Origin: Paraburkholderia hiiakae
GTDB lineage: Bacteria > Pseudomonadota > Gammaproteobacteria > Burkholderiales > Burkholderiaceae
Reading direction: 5' to 3'
DNA length: 64,000 nucleotides
Assembly: GCF_904848665.1 (NCBI RefSeq)
Contig: NZ_CAJHCQ010000003.1
Location: 248,001 to 312,000 of the forward strand
In this document: positions 56,395 to 64,000 of the stretch, piece after piece
How positions within the stretch are numbered: position 1 is the first letter of the stretch
Layout of the letters: every line of letters begins with the position of its first letter
Notes under the pieces: generated by a model
What the model saw: only the letters and a program-made list of their open reading frames with translations
The model's database searches: none
Told to the model about the DNA's origin: nothing
Program-made: the position numbers and the translations under genes

Positions 56395-57864
56395 TCAGTT
56401 CTCTTCTTCGAGCCAGCAAGTGCCGTGCTGCGCGAGCATCGCACTCGCCGCCGCCGGCCCCCACGTACCGGCCGCGTACGGTTTGGGTGCACGCGGCGAA
56501 GCGGCCCACTCGTTCAGGATCGGTTCGACCCACGTCCACGCCGCTTCCTGCTCGTCGCGGCGCACGAAGAGTGCGAGGCGTCCGTTGATCACGTCGAGCA
56601 GCAGGCGCTGGTAGGCCTCCATCTGCCCTTCGCGGAAGAACTGGTCGAACGCGAGATCCAGATGCACGCTCGCGAGATTCATGCCTTCGCCGGGCTGCTT
56701 CGCGAGGCAGTAGAGCCGGATGTTCTCGTTCGGCTGCAGGCGGATCACGAGGCGGTTCGCACCTGGGCGCAGCGCCGGGGCGCCGAGCGCCGAATGCGGC
56801 ACCGGGCGGAAGTTCACGACGATCTCGGCCACGCGGTCGGCAAGCCGCTTGCCGGTGCGCAGGAAGAAGGGCACGCCCGCCCAGCGCCAGTTCTCGATCT
56901 CCACCTTGAGCGCCACGAAGGTCTCGGTGTGACTCTCGGGCTTCACGCCATGCTCGGTCGCATAGCCCGGCACCGACTGGCCGCGGATCACGCCCGCGTG
57001 ATACTGCCCGCGCACCGCGACCTTGCTGATGTCGAGCGGGTTGATCGGCTTGAGCGCGCGCAGCACGCGAAGCTTCTCGTCGCGCACCGAATCCGAGTCC
57101 ATCGAATGCGGCGGTTCCATGGCGACGATCGAGAGCAGCTGCAACAGGTGATTTTGCACCATGTCGCGCAGCGCGCCAGTGTTGTCATAAAAATCGCCGC
57201 GCGCCTCGACGCCCAGTTCTTCGGCAATCGTGATCTGGATGCTCTCGACCCACTCGCGACGCCACAGCGGCTCGAAGAGCGCGTTGCCGAAACGCAGCGC
57301 GAGCAGGTTCTGCACCGGCTCCTTGCCGAGGTAGTGGTCGATCCGGTAGATCTGGCCTTCGGCGAAGATCTCGCCCACGGCGTCGTTGATCGCATTCGAC
57401 GACTTGAGGTCGTAGCCAAGCGGCTTTTCCAGCACGATGCGCGAGTTCTCGTTCAGACCGACGGCGGCGAGCGCGCGGCAGATCGGCACGAACAGCGACG
57501 GGCCCGTAGCCAGATAGAACACACGAATGCCGGGCAACGACGCAATGCCGTCGCGCAAATGAGTGAAGTCTTCGGCGCGCGAGAGGTCGAGCTTCACATA
57601 GACGATGCGCTCGAGGAAGCTGGCCCACGCGTTGTCGTCGAAGCCGCCGTTCTTCGTCACATGCGGCTTGACGTGCTCGTCGACCCACTGAATGTACGCT
57701 ACGCGATCTTCTTCGTGGCGCGCGACGCCCACGATCTTGCCCGACTCCGCGAGCATGCCTGAACGGTGCGCTTCATACAGGGCTGGGAGAATCTTGCGCA
57801 TCGACAGGTCGCCGGTGGCGCCGAAGAGCACGAACGTGAAACCTGATTCGATCTGGGTTTGCAT
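56395..57864 (-). CDS. zwf: Glucose-6-phosphate 1-dehydrogenase
   Basis: First enzyme of the pentose phosphate and Entner-Doudoroff routes, 489 residues from ATG 57864. The NADP-binding FVLFGATGDLSMRKILPALY is at about residues 10-30 and the catalytic motif RIDHYLGKEPVQN near 180. The C-terminal half has RTGKRLADRVAEIVVNFRPVP. Its promoter and operator are 106 bp upstream at 57970. It heads the zwf-pgl-glk/hexR operon and is divergent from gtsABCD. Confidence 0.96.
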   Translation of the reverse strand: MQTQIESGFTFVLFGATGDLSMRKILPALYEAHRSGMLAESGKIVGVARHEEDRVAYIQWVDEHVKPHVTKNGGFDDNAWASFLERIVYVKLDLSRAEDFTHLRDGIASLPGIRVFYLATGPSLFVPICRALAAVGLNENSRIVLEKPLGYDLKSSNAINDAVGEIFAEGQIYRIDHYLGKEPVQNLLALRFGNALFEPLWRREWVESIQITIAEELGVEARGDFYDNTGALRDMVQNHLLQLLSIVAMEPPHSMDSDSVRDEKLRVLRALKPINPLDISKVAVRGQYHAGVIRGQSVPGYATEHGVKPESHTETFVALKVEIENWRWAGVPFFLRTGKRLADRVAEIVVNFRPVPHSALGAPALRPGANRLVIRLQPNENIRLYCLAKQPGEGMNLASVHLDLAFDQFFREGQMEAYQRLLLDVINGRLALFVRRDEQEAAWTWVEPILNEWAASPRAPKPYAAGTWGPAAASAMLAQHGTCWLEEEN

Positions 57865-57958
57865 GAGTCTCAATCAGAGTCCTGGGCGGCCGCAGCAGGT
57901 TACATCGGGTGCCCATCGATGTGGGCGATCGGGCGGCCGTAGTCCGATAAAATTTTTT

Positions 57959-57996
57959 TTGACACTGAATTGTAGTTTAACTACAATCCAAATCAA
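57959..57996. promoter_or_regulatory. Divergent zwf / gts promoters sharing one HexR operator
   Basis: The 17-bp perfect palindrome TTGTAGTTTAACTACAA at 57970-57986 contains TGTAGTTTAACTACA, an exact fit to the HexR consensus TGTARTWWWAYTACA. For zwf (leftward) the -35 is TTGATT at 57991-57996, a 16-bp spacer follows, and the -10 is TACAAT at 57969-57974. Rightwards the -35 is TTGACA at 57959-57964, a 17-bp spacer follows, and the -10 is TACAAT at 57982-57987. The operator overlaps both -10 elements, so one bound repressor should block both. Inferred from sequence; not measured. Confidence 0.75.
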
Positions 57997-58439
57997 GAGG
58001 TAACGTTCATTCGATGAAAAAAGCGTGAAACGCAGCCAGCAAGGCGGTTTGCGCGGTTTCGCGAGCGGACGGAATGCCCCCTCATGTTAACGGAGAACAA
58101 CGCGGGACTCAGCCCGGCTTGCCAGTGAGTCGTGCGCCCGGTTCCCCATCGTGCGGGGGCTTCAAGGCCGCGTGACGCAAGCGGCGCCTCGGCCGGCCAG
58201 TTGGCCGGTGAAAATCAAAAGAGGAGACAGTCAAGTTGCATTCAGATCCACTCATCTCTTGAGCGTCCTGCGGCCGGTAACCGGCACGCGGCCCGCGCGC
58301 ATCTAATGAAAAGCACGCGCGCGGCACTCCGGCGCCCGTCCGTCCAGTGTTTTGCCTGTTTTGCCTGTTTGACCAACCACCGCACCCTGGCGATCAGGGG
58401 CCAATCGTTTTTTGTTCAGGTGTCTGGAGGAGATAAGCA
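57997..58439 (+). other. Long leader of the gts operon
   Basis: About 440 bases separate the predicted start near 57994 from gtsA. A short hairpin GGCCGGCCAGTTGGCCGG lies near 58193-58210. No leader peptide or terminator with a T run was found. The ribosome site GGAGGAGATAAGCA precedes gtsA. Confidence 0.45.
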
Positions 58440-59687
58440 ATGAAATTCCGCGCGATCATGGGCGCCCTGTGCGCAGCAGGTCTGTTGGGTGGCGTCGCCA
58501 CGGCGCAAGCGGCCGAGTCTCTTGAAGTGCTGCACTGGTGGACCTCGGGCGGCGAGTCGAAGGCCGTTGGCGTGCTCAAGGACGACATGACGAAGCAGGG
58601 TTATGTGTGGAAGGACTTCGCGGTCGCCGGTGGCGCGGGCGCGGCGGCCATGACCGCACTGAAGACCCAGGTGATCTCGGGCAATGCGCCTTCGGCTGCC
58701 CAGATCAAGGGTCCGCTGATTCAGGAATGGGCCGAGCAAGGCGTGCTGGTGCCGATCGACTCCGTCGCAGGCGACTGGAAGGCCAACCTTCCGCCGCAGA
58801 TCGACAAGATCATCCACGCAGACGGTCACTACGTCGCCGCACCGTTCTCGGTGCACCGCGTGAACTGGGTGTGGATCAACAAGGCAGCGCTCGACAAGGT
58901 GGGCGGCAAGGCGCCGACGACGTGGCCGGAATTCTTCGCGCTGGCTGACAAGTTCAAGGCCGCAGGCATCCAGCCGGTCGCAGCCGGCGGTCAGCCGTGG
59001 CAAGACCTGACGCTGTGGGAAGACGTGGTCCTTTCGCAGGGCGCGGACTTCTACAAGAAGGCGCTCGTCGACCTCGACCAGAAGACCCTCACGTCGCAGC
59101 AGATGGTCGGCGTGTTCGACACGGTCCGCAAGATCGAGTCGTACATGGATAACGGCCGCACGGGCCGCGACTGGAACCTCGCCACGGCCATGGTCATCAA
59201 CGGCAAGGCCGGTATGCAGTTCATGGGCGACTGGGCGAAGGGCGAGTTCGCGAACGCGAACAAGCAACCGGGTACGGATTACGTCTGTGCAGCAGTGCCG
59301 GGCACCGCGAAGGCCTACACTTTTAACGTCGACTCGTTCGTGTTCTTCCAGCAGAAGGGCCAGAAGGCGGCAACGGCTGGTCAGCTCGCACTCGCGAAGA
59401 CGATCATGAGCCCGGAATTCCAGGAGCAGTTCAGCCTGTACAAGGGTTCGATCCCGGTGCGTCTGGGTGTCGACATGAGCAAGTTCGACGACTGCGCCAA
59501 GAAGTCGTACGCGGATGAGCAGACCGCGATCAAGGCCGGTGGCTATGTGCCGTCGCTCGCGCACGGCATGGCTCAGCCGGACGCCGCTGCCGGTGCGATC
59601 ACCGACGTCGTGACGAAGTTCATGAACTCGAACCAGGATTCGAAGAGCGCGGTGGAAGCGCTCGCGAAGGCTGCGAAGACGAAGTGA
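58440..59687 (+). CDS. gtsA: Sugar ABC transporter periplasmic binding protein (glucose type)
   Basis: 415 residues, with a cleavable signal peptide ending at AQA-AES. It is a family 1 extracellular solute-binding protein: SLEVLHWWTSGGESKAVGVLKDD at the N-terminus, AVPGTAKAYTFNVDSFVFFQQKGQK and the C-terminal repeat. The divergent Zwf locus and HexR operator point to glucose as substrate; mannose or others remain possible. It is the first gene of the transport operon. Confidence 0.88.
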   Translation: MKFRAIMGALCAAGLLGGVATAQAAESLEVLHWWTSGGESKAVGVLKDDMTKQGYVWKDFAVAGGAGAAAMTALKTQVISGNAPSAAQIKGPLIQEWAEQGVLVPIDSVAGDWKANLPPQIDKIIHADGHYVAAPFSVHRVNWVWINKAALDKVGGKAPTTWPEFFALADKFKAAGIQPVAAGGQPWQDLTLWEDVVLSQGADFYKKALVDLDQKTLTSQQMVGVFDTVRKIESYMDNGRTGRDWNLATAMVINGKAGMQFMGDWAKGEFANANKQPGTDYVCAAVPGTAKAYTFNVDSFVFFQQKGQKAATAGQLALAKTIMSPEFQEQFSLYKGSIPVRLGVDMSKFDDCAKKSYADEQTAIKAGGYVPSLAHGMAQPDAAAGAITDVVTKFMNSNQDSKSAVEALAKAAKTK

Positions 59688-59811
59688 TCGACGTAAGTTA
59701 GTGATGTAAGACGGGGTGCGCCACACTTGGCGCACCCCGGGCATGACGGTTCACCCTCTGAACCCCATCATCGTGCGAAAGCTGTTTTCGCACCGTACCA
59801 GGAGTTGCGCA

Positions 59812-60753
59812 GTGACTGCTTCTCTTAGCGGCAACGGCAAGGCGGCCACGCCTGCTACCCGCCGCGCGTCGCCCATGGCGGCGCTCGCAGACCGCTGGAT
59901 CCCGAAGCTGGTGCTTTCGCCCAGCATCCTGATCAGCCTCTTTTTCGTCTACGGCTTCATTCTTGTTACCGGCTATTTGTCGCTCTCGACCTCGCGACTG
60001 ATGCCTCGCTATGAATTCGCGGGACTCGACCGCTATCGCGAGCTGTTCTCCAACGACGTCTGGTGGACGTCGGCGCAGAACCTCGGGTGGTTCGGCATCC
60101 CGTTCATCGCGATTTGCGTGGCGCTCGGGCTGTTCCTCGCGATCCTGCTCGACCAGCAGATTCGTCAGGAAGGGGCGCTGCGCGCCGTGTTCCTTTATCC
60201 GATGGCGCTTTCGTACATCGTCACGGGCACGGCCTGGCAGTGGATTTTCAATCCGGATCTCGGCATTCAGCAAGTGATGCACAGCATCGGCTGGACGAGC
60301 TTCCAGCTCGACTGGCTGAACAATCCGGACCGCGCGATTTTCTGTATCGTGGTCGCCGCTGTGTGGCAGTCCACGGGCTTTTGCATGGCGCTATTCCTGG
60401 CAGGCCTGCGCGGTGTCGACAGCGAAATCTTCAAGGCCGCTCAGGTAGACGGCGCGACGCTGCCCACGATCTACCGCAAGATCGTGATTCCGAGCATGCG
60501 TCCGGTGTTCTTCTCCGTGCTGCTGATCCTGTGCCACATCACGATCAAGACGTTCGACCTCGTCGTCGCGCTCACCGCGGGCGGCCCGGGTACGTCGTCG
60601 TCGCTGCCGGCCATCTTCATGTACACGTTTTCGTTCAACCGCGGGCAGCTCGGCGTCGGCGCAGCTTCGTCGATGATGATGCTTGCGACGGTGGTGGCCG
60701 TGCTCGTGCCGCTCATGTATCTGGAATCGAGGAGCACGCGCAATGCAGCCTAA
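59812..60753 (+). CDS. gtsB: Sugar ABC transporter permease (GtsB type)
   Basis: 313 residues from GTG 59812, preceded by AGGAG; a reading from 59716 is also open. Six hydrophobic helices. The inner-membrane permease signature VDGATLPTIYRKIVIPSMRP (EAA loop) is near residue 220. It makes the channel with the next permease. It overlaps the next start by 11 bp. Confidence 0.9.
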   Translation: MTASLSGNGKAATPATRRASPMAALADRWIPKLVLSPSILISLFFVYGFILVTGYLSLSTSRLMPRYEFAGLDRYRELFSNDVWWTSAQNLGWFGIPFIAICVALGLFLAILLDQQIRQEGALRAVFLYPMALSYIVTGTAWQWIFNPDLGIQQVMHSIGWTSFQLDWLNNPDRAIFCIVVAAVWQSTGFCMALFLAGLRGVDSEIFKAAQVDGATLPTIYRKIVIPSMRPVFFSVLLILCHITIKTFDLVVALTAGGPGTSSSLPAIFMYTFSFNRGQLGVGAASSMMMLATVVAVLVPLMYLESRSTRNAA

Positions 60754-61600
60754 GATGACTGTGAGCCGCGTGGTCGTGTACGCGGCGCTGATCCTGTTCG
60801 CGCTGTACTTCCTGTTCCCGCTCTACGTGATGCTGTCGACGTCGTTCAAGTCGCTCGACCAGATTCACTCGGGCACCATGCTCTCGCTGCCCACGAGCCC
60901 GACCTTCGCGCCGTGGATCAAGGCGTGGAGCGAAGCGTGTACCGGCGTGCGCTGTGACGGCATGCAGCCGTTCTTCATGAACTCCGTGAAGATGGTGATT
61001 CCGGCCGTGCTGATCTCGTCGATCATCGGCGCGTTCAACGGTTACGTGCTCACGCACTGGCGCTTTCGCGGCGCGGACGCGCTCTTCACGATGCTGCTGG
61101 TGGGCTGCTTCATCCCGTTCCAGGCCATCCTGCTGCCGATGGCGCGTTTCGAGGGCTTTCTCGGCCTTTCGAACACGATCGGCGGTCTGGTGCTGGTCCA
61201 CGTCGTGTACGGCATTGCGTTCACGACGATGTTCTTCCGCAACTTCTACGTGAGCGTGCCCGCTGAACTCGTGAAGGCCGCGCGCATCGACGGCGCCGGC
61301 TTCTTCATGATCTTCACGCGCATCATGATGCCGATCTCGCTGCCCATCTTCATGGTGTGCCTGATCTGGCAATTCACGCAGATCTGGAATGACTTCCTGT
61401 TCGGTATCGTGTTCTCGGGCGTCGATTCGATGCCGATCACGGTGGCGCTGAACAATCTCGTGAACACGTCCACGGGCGTGAAGGAATACAACGTCGACAT
61501 GGCCGGCGCGATCATCGCCGCGCTGCCCACGCTGCTCGTCTACGTAATCGCCGGCCGCTACTTCGTGCGCGGTCTCACGGCGGGCGCGGTGAAGGGCTAA
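60743..61600 (+). CDS. gtsC: Sugar ABC transporter permease (GtsC type)
   Basis: 285 residues from ATG 60743. It has six hydrophobic segments, and the EAA loop ARIDGAGFFMIFTRIMMPISLPIF lies at about residue 190. An additional charged, Cys-containing loop (ACTGVRCDGMQPFFMNS) follows the first helix. It belongs to the MalG-type branch and pairs with the previous permease. Confidence 0.9.
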   Translation: MQPKMTVSRVVVYAALILFALYFLFPLYVMLSTSFKSLDQIHSGTMLSLPTSPTFAPWIKAWSEACTGVRCDGMQPFFMNSVKMVIPAVLISSIIGAFNGYVLTHWRFRGADALFTMLLVGCFIPFQAILLPMARFEGFLGLSNTIGGLVLVHVVYGIAFTTMFFRNFYVSVPAELVKAARIDGAGFFMIFTRIMMPISLPIFMVCLIWQFTQIWNDFLFGIVFSGVDSMPITVALNNLVNTSTGVKEYNVDMAGAIIAALPTLLVYVIAGRYFVRGLTAGAVKG

Positions 61601-61629
61601 CCCCCGCATTCGATTAAAGGATTCATAGC

Positions 61630-62748
61630 ATGGCAAGCCTTTCCATTCGCGACGTCTACAAGACCTACCCGAACGGGGTCCCCGTCCTCAAGGGCGTGAA
61701 CATCGACATCGAAGACGGCCAGTTCCTGATTCTGGTCGGCGGCTCGGGTTGCGGTAAGTCGACGCTGCTCAACATGATTGCGGGTCTCGAAACCGTGACC
61801 AAGGGCGAGATCTCCATCGACGGCAAGGTGGTGAACAACCTCTCGCCGAAGGATCGCGACATTGCGATGGTGTTCCAGTCGTACGCGCTCTATCCGTCGA
61901 TGACGGTGCGCGAGAACATCTCGTTCGGCCTGAATATCCGCAAGGTGCCGAAGAACCAGCAGACGGAAATCGTCGGCCGCGTGTCGAAGCTGCTGCAGAT
62001 CGAGCACCTGCTCGACCGCAAGCCGGGCCAGCTCTCGGGCGGCCAGCGCCAGCGCGTGGCCATGGGCCGTGCGCTTGCGCGCGATCCGGTGATGTTCCTG
62101 TTCGACGAGCCGCTCTCGAACCTCGATGCAAAGCTGCGTATCGAAATGCGCTCGGAAATCAAGCTGCTGCATCAGCGCGTGGGCACGACCATCGTCTACG
62201 TGACGCACGACCAGATCGAAGCGATGACGCTCGGCGACCGCATCGCGGTCATGAAGGACGGCATCGTGCAGCAGTTCGGCGCACCGCAGGAGATTTACGA
62301 CTCGCCGTCGAACCTCTTCGTGGCGGGCTTCATTGGCGCGCCGCCCATGAACTTCATCAACGGCAAGCTGGTCGAGCAGGGCTCGGGTATTGGCATCGAA
62401 CTGGACACGGGTGTGGCGCGCAATGTGCTGAACCTGCCGTTCGAAGCGAACAAACTGCGCGGCCAGATCGGCCAGGAAGTGGTGCTGGGCCTGCGCCCGG
62501 AGCGCATCACCGACGCGCGGAGTTCGCACGACGGCCATGGCCACGAACTGCAGCGCCATTCGGTGAAGGTCGACGTGATCGAGCCGACCGGTCCGGACAC
62601 GCTCGTGTTCGCGCAGGTCAACGGCAAGCGCATCGTGAGCCGCGTGCACCCGGGCGCGAACCCACAGCCGCTCAACAACATGGATCTGCTGTTCGACGTT
62701 TCGAAGGCCGTGCTGTTCGATCCGAAGACGGAAGAGCGCCTCGCCTGA
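61630..62748 (+). CDS. gtsD: Sugar ABC transporter ATP-binding protein (UgpC/MsmK type)
   Basis: 372 residues. The ATPase domain has Walker A GGSGCGKST near residue 37, the signature LSGGQRQRVAMGRAL, and Walker B FLFDEPLSNLD. The C-terminal ~130 residues form the regulatory TOBE-type fold (residues 240-372). It powers the permeases above. It ends 31 bp before a strong terminator. Confidence 0.92.
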   Translation: MASLSIRDVYKTYPNGVPVLKGVNIDIEDGQFLILVGGSGCGKSTLLNMIAGLETVTKGEISIDGKVVNNLSPKDRDIAMVFQSYALYPSMTVRENISFGLNIRKVPKNQQTEIVGRVSKLLQIEHLLDRKPGQLSGGQRQRVAMGRALARDPVMFLFDEPLSNLDAKLRIEMRSEIKLLHQRVGTTIVYVTHDQIEAMTLGDRIAVMKDGIVQQFGAPQEIYDSPSNLFVAGFIGAPPMNFINGKLVEQGSGIGIELDTGVARNVLNLPFEANKLRGQIGQEVVLGLRPERITDARSSHDGHGHELQRHSVKVDVIEPTGPDTLVFAQVNGKRIVSRVHPGANPQPLNNMDLLFDVSKAVLFDPKTEERLA

Positions 62749-62777
62749 TCTTCGTTCGCCCGGTGTGCCGGGCGCGA

Positions 62778-62821
62778 TAAAAAACCCCGTTGGCTGCGTA
62801 ACCAGCAACGGGGTTTTTTCA
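62778..62821 (+). terminator. Terminator after the gts operon
   Basis: Stem AAAACCCCGTTG / CAACGGGGTTTT around a small internal loop, followed by TTTTTTC. Confidence 0.88.
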
Positions 62822-62847
62822 TATCGACACGCCGATGATGGGTTCGG

Positions 62848-63624
62848 TCATGGCACGTGATGATGATGCTGTCCGTGCCCGACCGGATGCGGCTGTAACA
62901 GCACGAGCACCGCACCCGCGCCACCGTCGTGCGGCCGCGCCTGGCAGAACGCGATCACTTCTTCTTTCTGCACGAGCCACGCGCGCACCTTGCCCTTGAG
63001 CACCGGCTCCTTGCCGACGGAGCCGAGGCCCTTGCCGTGGATCACGCGCACGCAGCGCAGCCCGCGCTTGCCCGCTTCGCGGATGAAATTTTGCAGTGCC
63101 TCGCGCGCTTCTTCGCGGCGCATGCCGTGCAGGTCTAGCTGCGCCTGCACGATCCACGTGCCGCGCCGCAGCTTCTTGACGACTTCCTCGGTCACGCCGG
63201 GGCGGTGGTAGTACAGCGAGTCGTCGGTGTCGAGAAGTGCTTCCGGGTCGAATTCGTCGGAGATCGCTTCGTGCAGCACGGCCTGCTCGTCGAGGCGCGT
63301 TTGCAGCGGCAGCGGCACGGGGGCTTCGCGACGCGGCTGCGCGCGCGTCGGCTGCTTGAGCGGCGCGACCTGGCCGATCTCGCGGCGAAAGAGGTCGCTG
63401 TCGACGGCGGCTTCGACGCGCGCCGCTTGCGCAGCCACGCGTTCGCGCTCACGCTGGCGGGTTTGCACCTTGAGGGCGTCGCGCAGGCTGCCGAGGCCGG
63501 CGAAGCCAGAAGCCGTCTTGCCGGGCGCGGCTTCGTCTGTCGCGGGAAGAGGCGTGGGCGCCGGAGCTGGGCGCGCGGAGGCGGGGCGCTTGGGCTCGCC
63601 CGGATGGGGCACGTTCTTGGGCAT
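62848..63624 (-). CDS. Smr-domain protein
   Basis: 258 residues. The C-terminal Smr domain (about residues 155-235) has both family motifs: the LDLHGMRREEAREAL start and the VIHGKGLGS motif. Smr domains nick DNA or cleave RNA. The first 60 residues are Pro/Ala-rich, and residues 60-150 are charged with no signature. The protein is soluble. Gene symbol smrA/B is not certain because the two groups are hard to tell apart from sequence. Confidence 0.88.
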   Translation of the reverse strand: MPKNVPHPGEPKRPASARPAPAPTPLPATDEAAPGKTASGFAGLGSLRDALKVQTRQRERERVAAQAARVEAAVDSDLFRREIGQVAPLKQPTRAQPRREAPVPLPLQTRLDEQAVLHEAISDEFDPEALLDTDDSLYYHRPGVTEEVVKKLRRGTWIVQAQLDLHGMRREEAREALQNFIREAGKRGLRCVRVIHGKGLGSVGKEPVLKGKVRAWLVQKEEVIAFCQARPHDGGAGAVLVLLQPHPVGHGQHHHHVP

Positions 63625-63824
63625 GGCGAAAGACGCTGGGTAAATCTGTTGGGTAAATCATGGGCGGCGCACGAACCGCCGCAAAAGCAAAGGGCCGCCG
63701 GCTGGCTGCCCGCGGCCCTCGTTGCCGGCGCGCCGCCGGGCTTTAGACCGCCATTTTAGCGGCGCGGCGCCCCGCGTATTTGCGGTCGCCCGATCGAAGG
63801 CCAGGGCGGCACAGCTCGCTGGCT

Positions 63825-64000
<176 letters not shown>

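Overview
The window is a high-GC chromosomal segment from a betaproteobacterium, most likely Burkholderiaceae of the Burkholderia/Paraburkholderia/Caballeronia type. I infer this from strongly GC-rich third codon positions, a fused glucokinase-HexR regulator, a hybrid RibBX protein, and a gtsABCD-type glucose ABC transporter divergent from zwf-pgl-glk/hexR. I ran no database search, so all names rest on motifs and family knowledge. Almost everything is core metabolism and housekeeping; accessory DNA is limited to a few short stretches.

Layout. 0-4.1 kb: ileS (cut by the left edge) and ribF on the minus strand, divergent from purN and an RsmB-type rRNA methyltransferase, followed by the decayed remnant of an MscS-type channel. 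4.6-10.4 kb: an acyl-CoA desaturase, the NAD genes nadA-nadC facing nadB, and ribosomal proteins L33 and L28. 10.6-13.1 kb: radC divergent from fkpB-ispH. 13.1-17.8 kb: a branched-chain amino acid ABC transporter livHMGF with a 1-kb leader containing a terminator and no recognisable binding-protein gene. 17.9-25.3 kb: an acetyltransferase, an ArgD-type aminotransferase, a flavin/iron-sulfur reductase, an epimerase-like protein, a tiny membrane protein, a pseudouridine synthase and poxB. 25.3-27.5 kb: a small accessory island ending at a tRNA-Leu gene, with a toxin-like protein, a possible immunity partner and a frameshifted third gene. 27.7-41.5 kb: hemN, a YkgJ protein, a DUF1439 lipoprotein, uppP, trmB, tRNA-Gly, a YggT protein, small proteins, a LysE exporter, gabD, ubiD and a lytic transglycosylase.

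41.6-51.4 kb: riboflavin and heme genes on the minus strand (hemL, ribD, ribE, then an ABC exporter, and ribBX-ribH-nusB-aminotransferase), with a higBA toxin-antitoxin pair inserted between ribBX and the exporter. RibD, RibE, RibBX, RibH and RibF together cover riboflavin synthesis and conversion to FMN/FAD, except GTP cyclohydrolase II, because the RibA-like half of RibBX has lost its zinc cysteines. 51.5-53.6 kb: an EVE/PUA-like protein and a Bcr/CflA drug efflux pump. 53.7-62.8 kb: a glucose catabolism locus. zwf, pgl and the glk-hexR fusion run leftwards, and gtsABCD (glucose import) runs rightwards. Both arms start from overlapping back-to-back promoters sharing one perfect HexR-type palindrome at 57970-57986. 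62.8-64 kb: an Smr-domain protein and the C-terminal end of trxB.

I found no rRNA, insertion sequence, prophage, CRISPR array or replication origin. The most interesting points are the shared HexR operator, the toxin-like island beside tRNA-Leu, the nested-palindrome operator of higBA, a tandem 16-bp repeat at the lytic transglycosylase promoter, and a pair of related tiny proteins at two loci.
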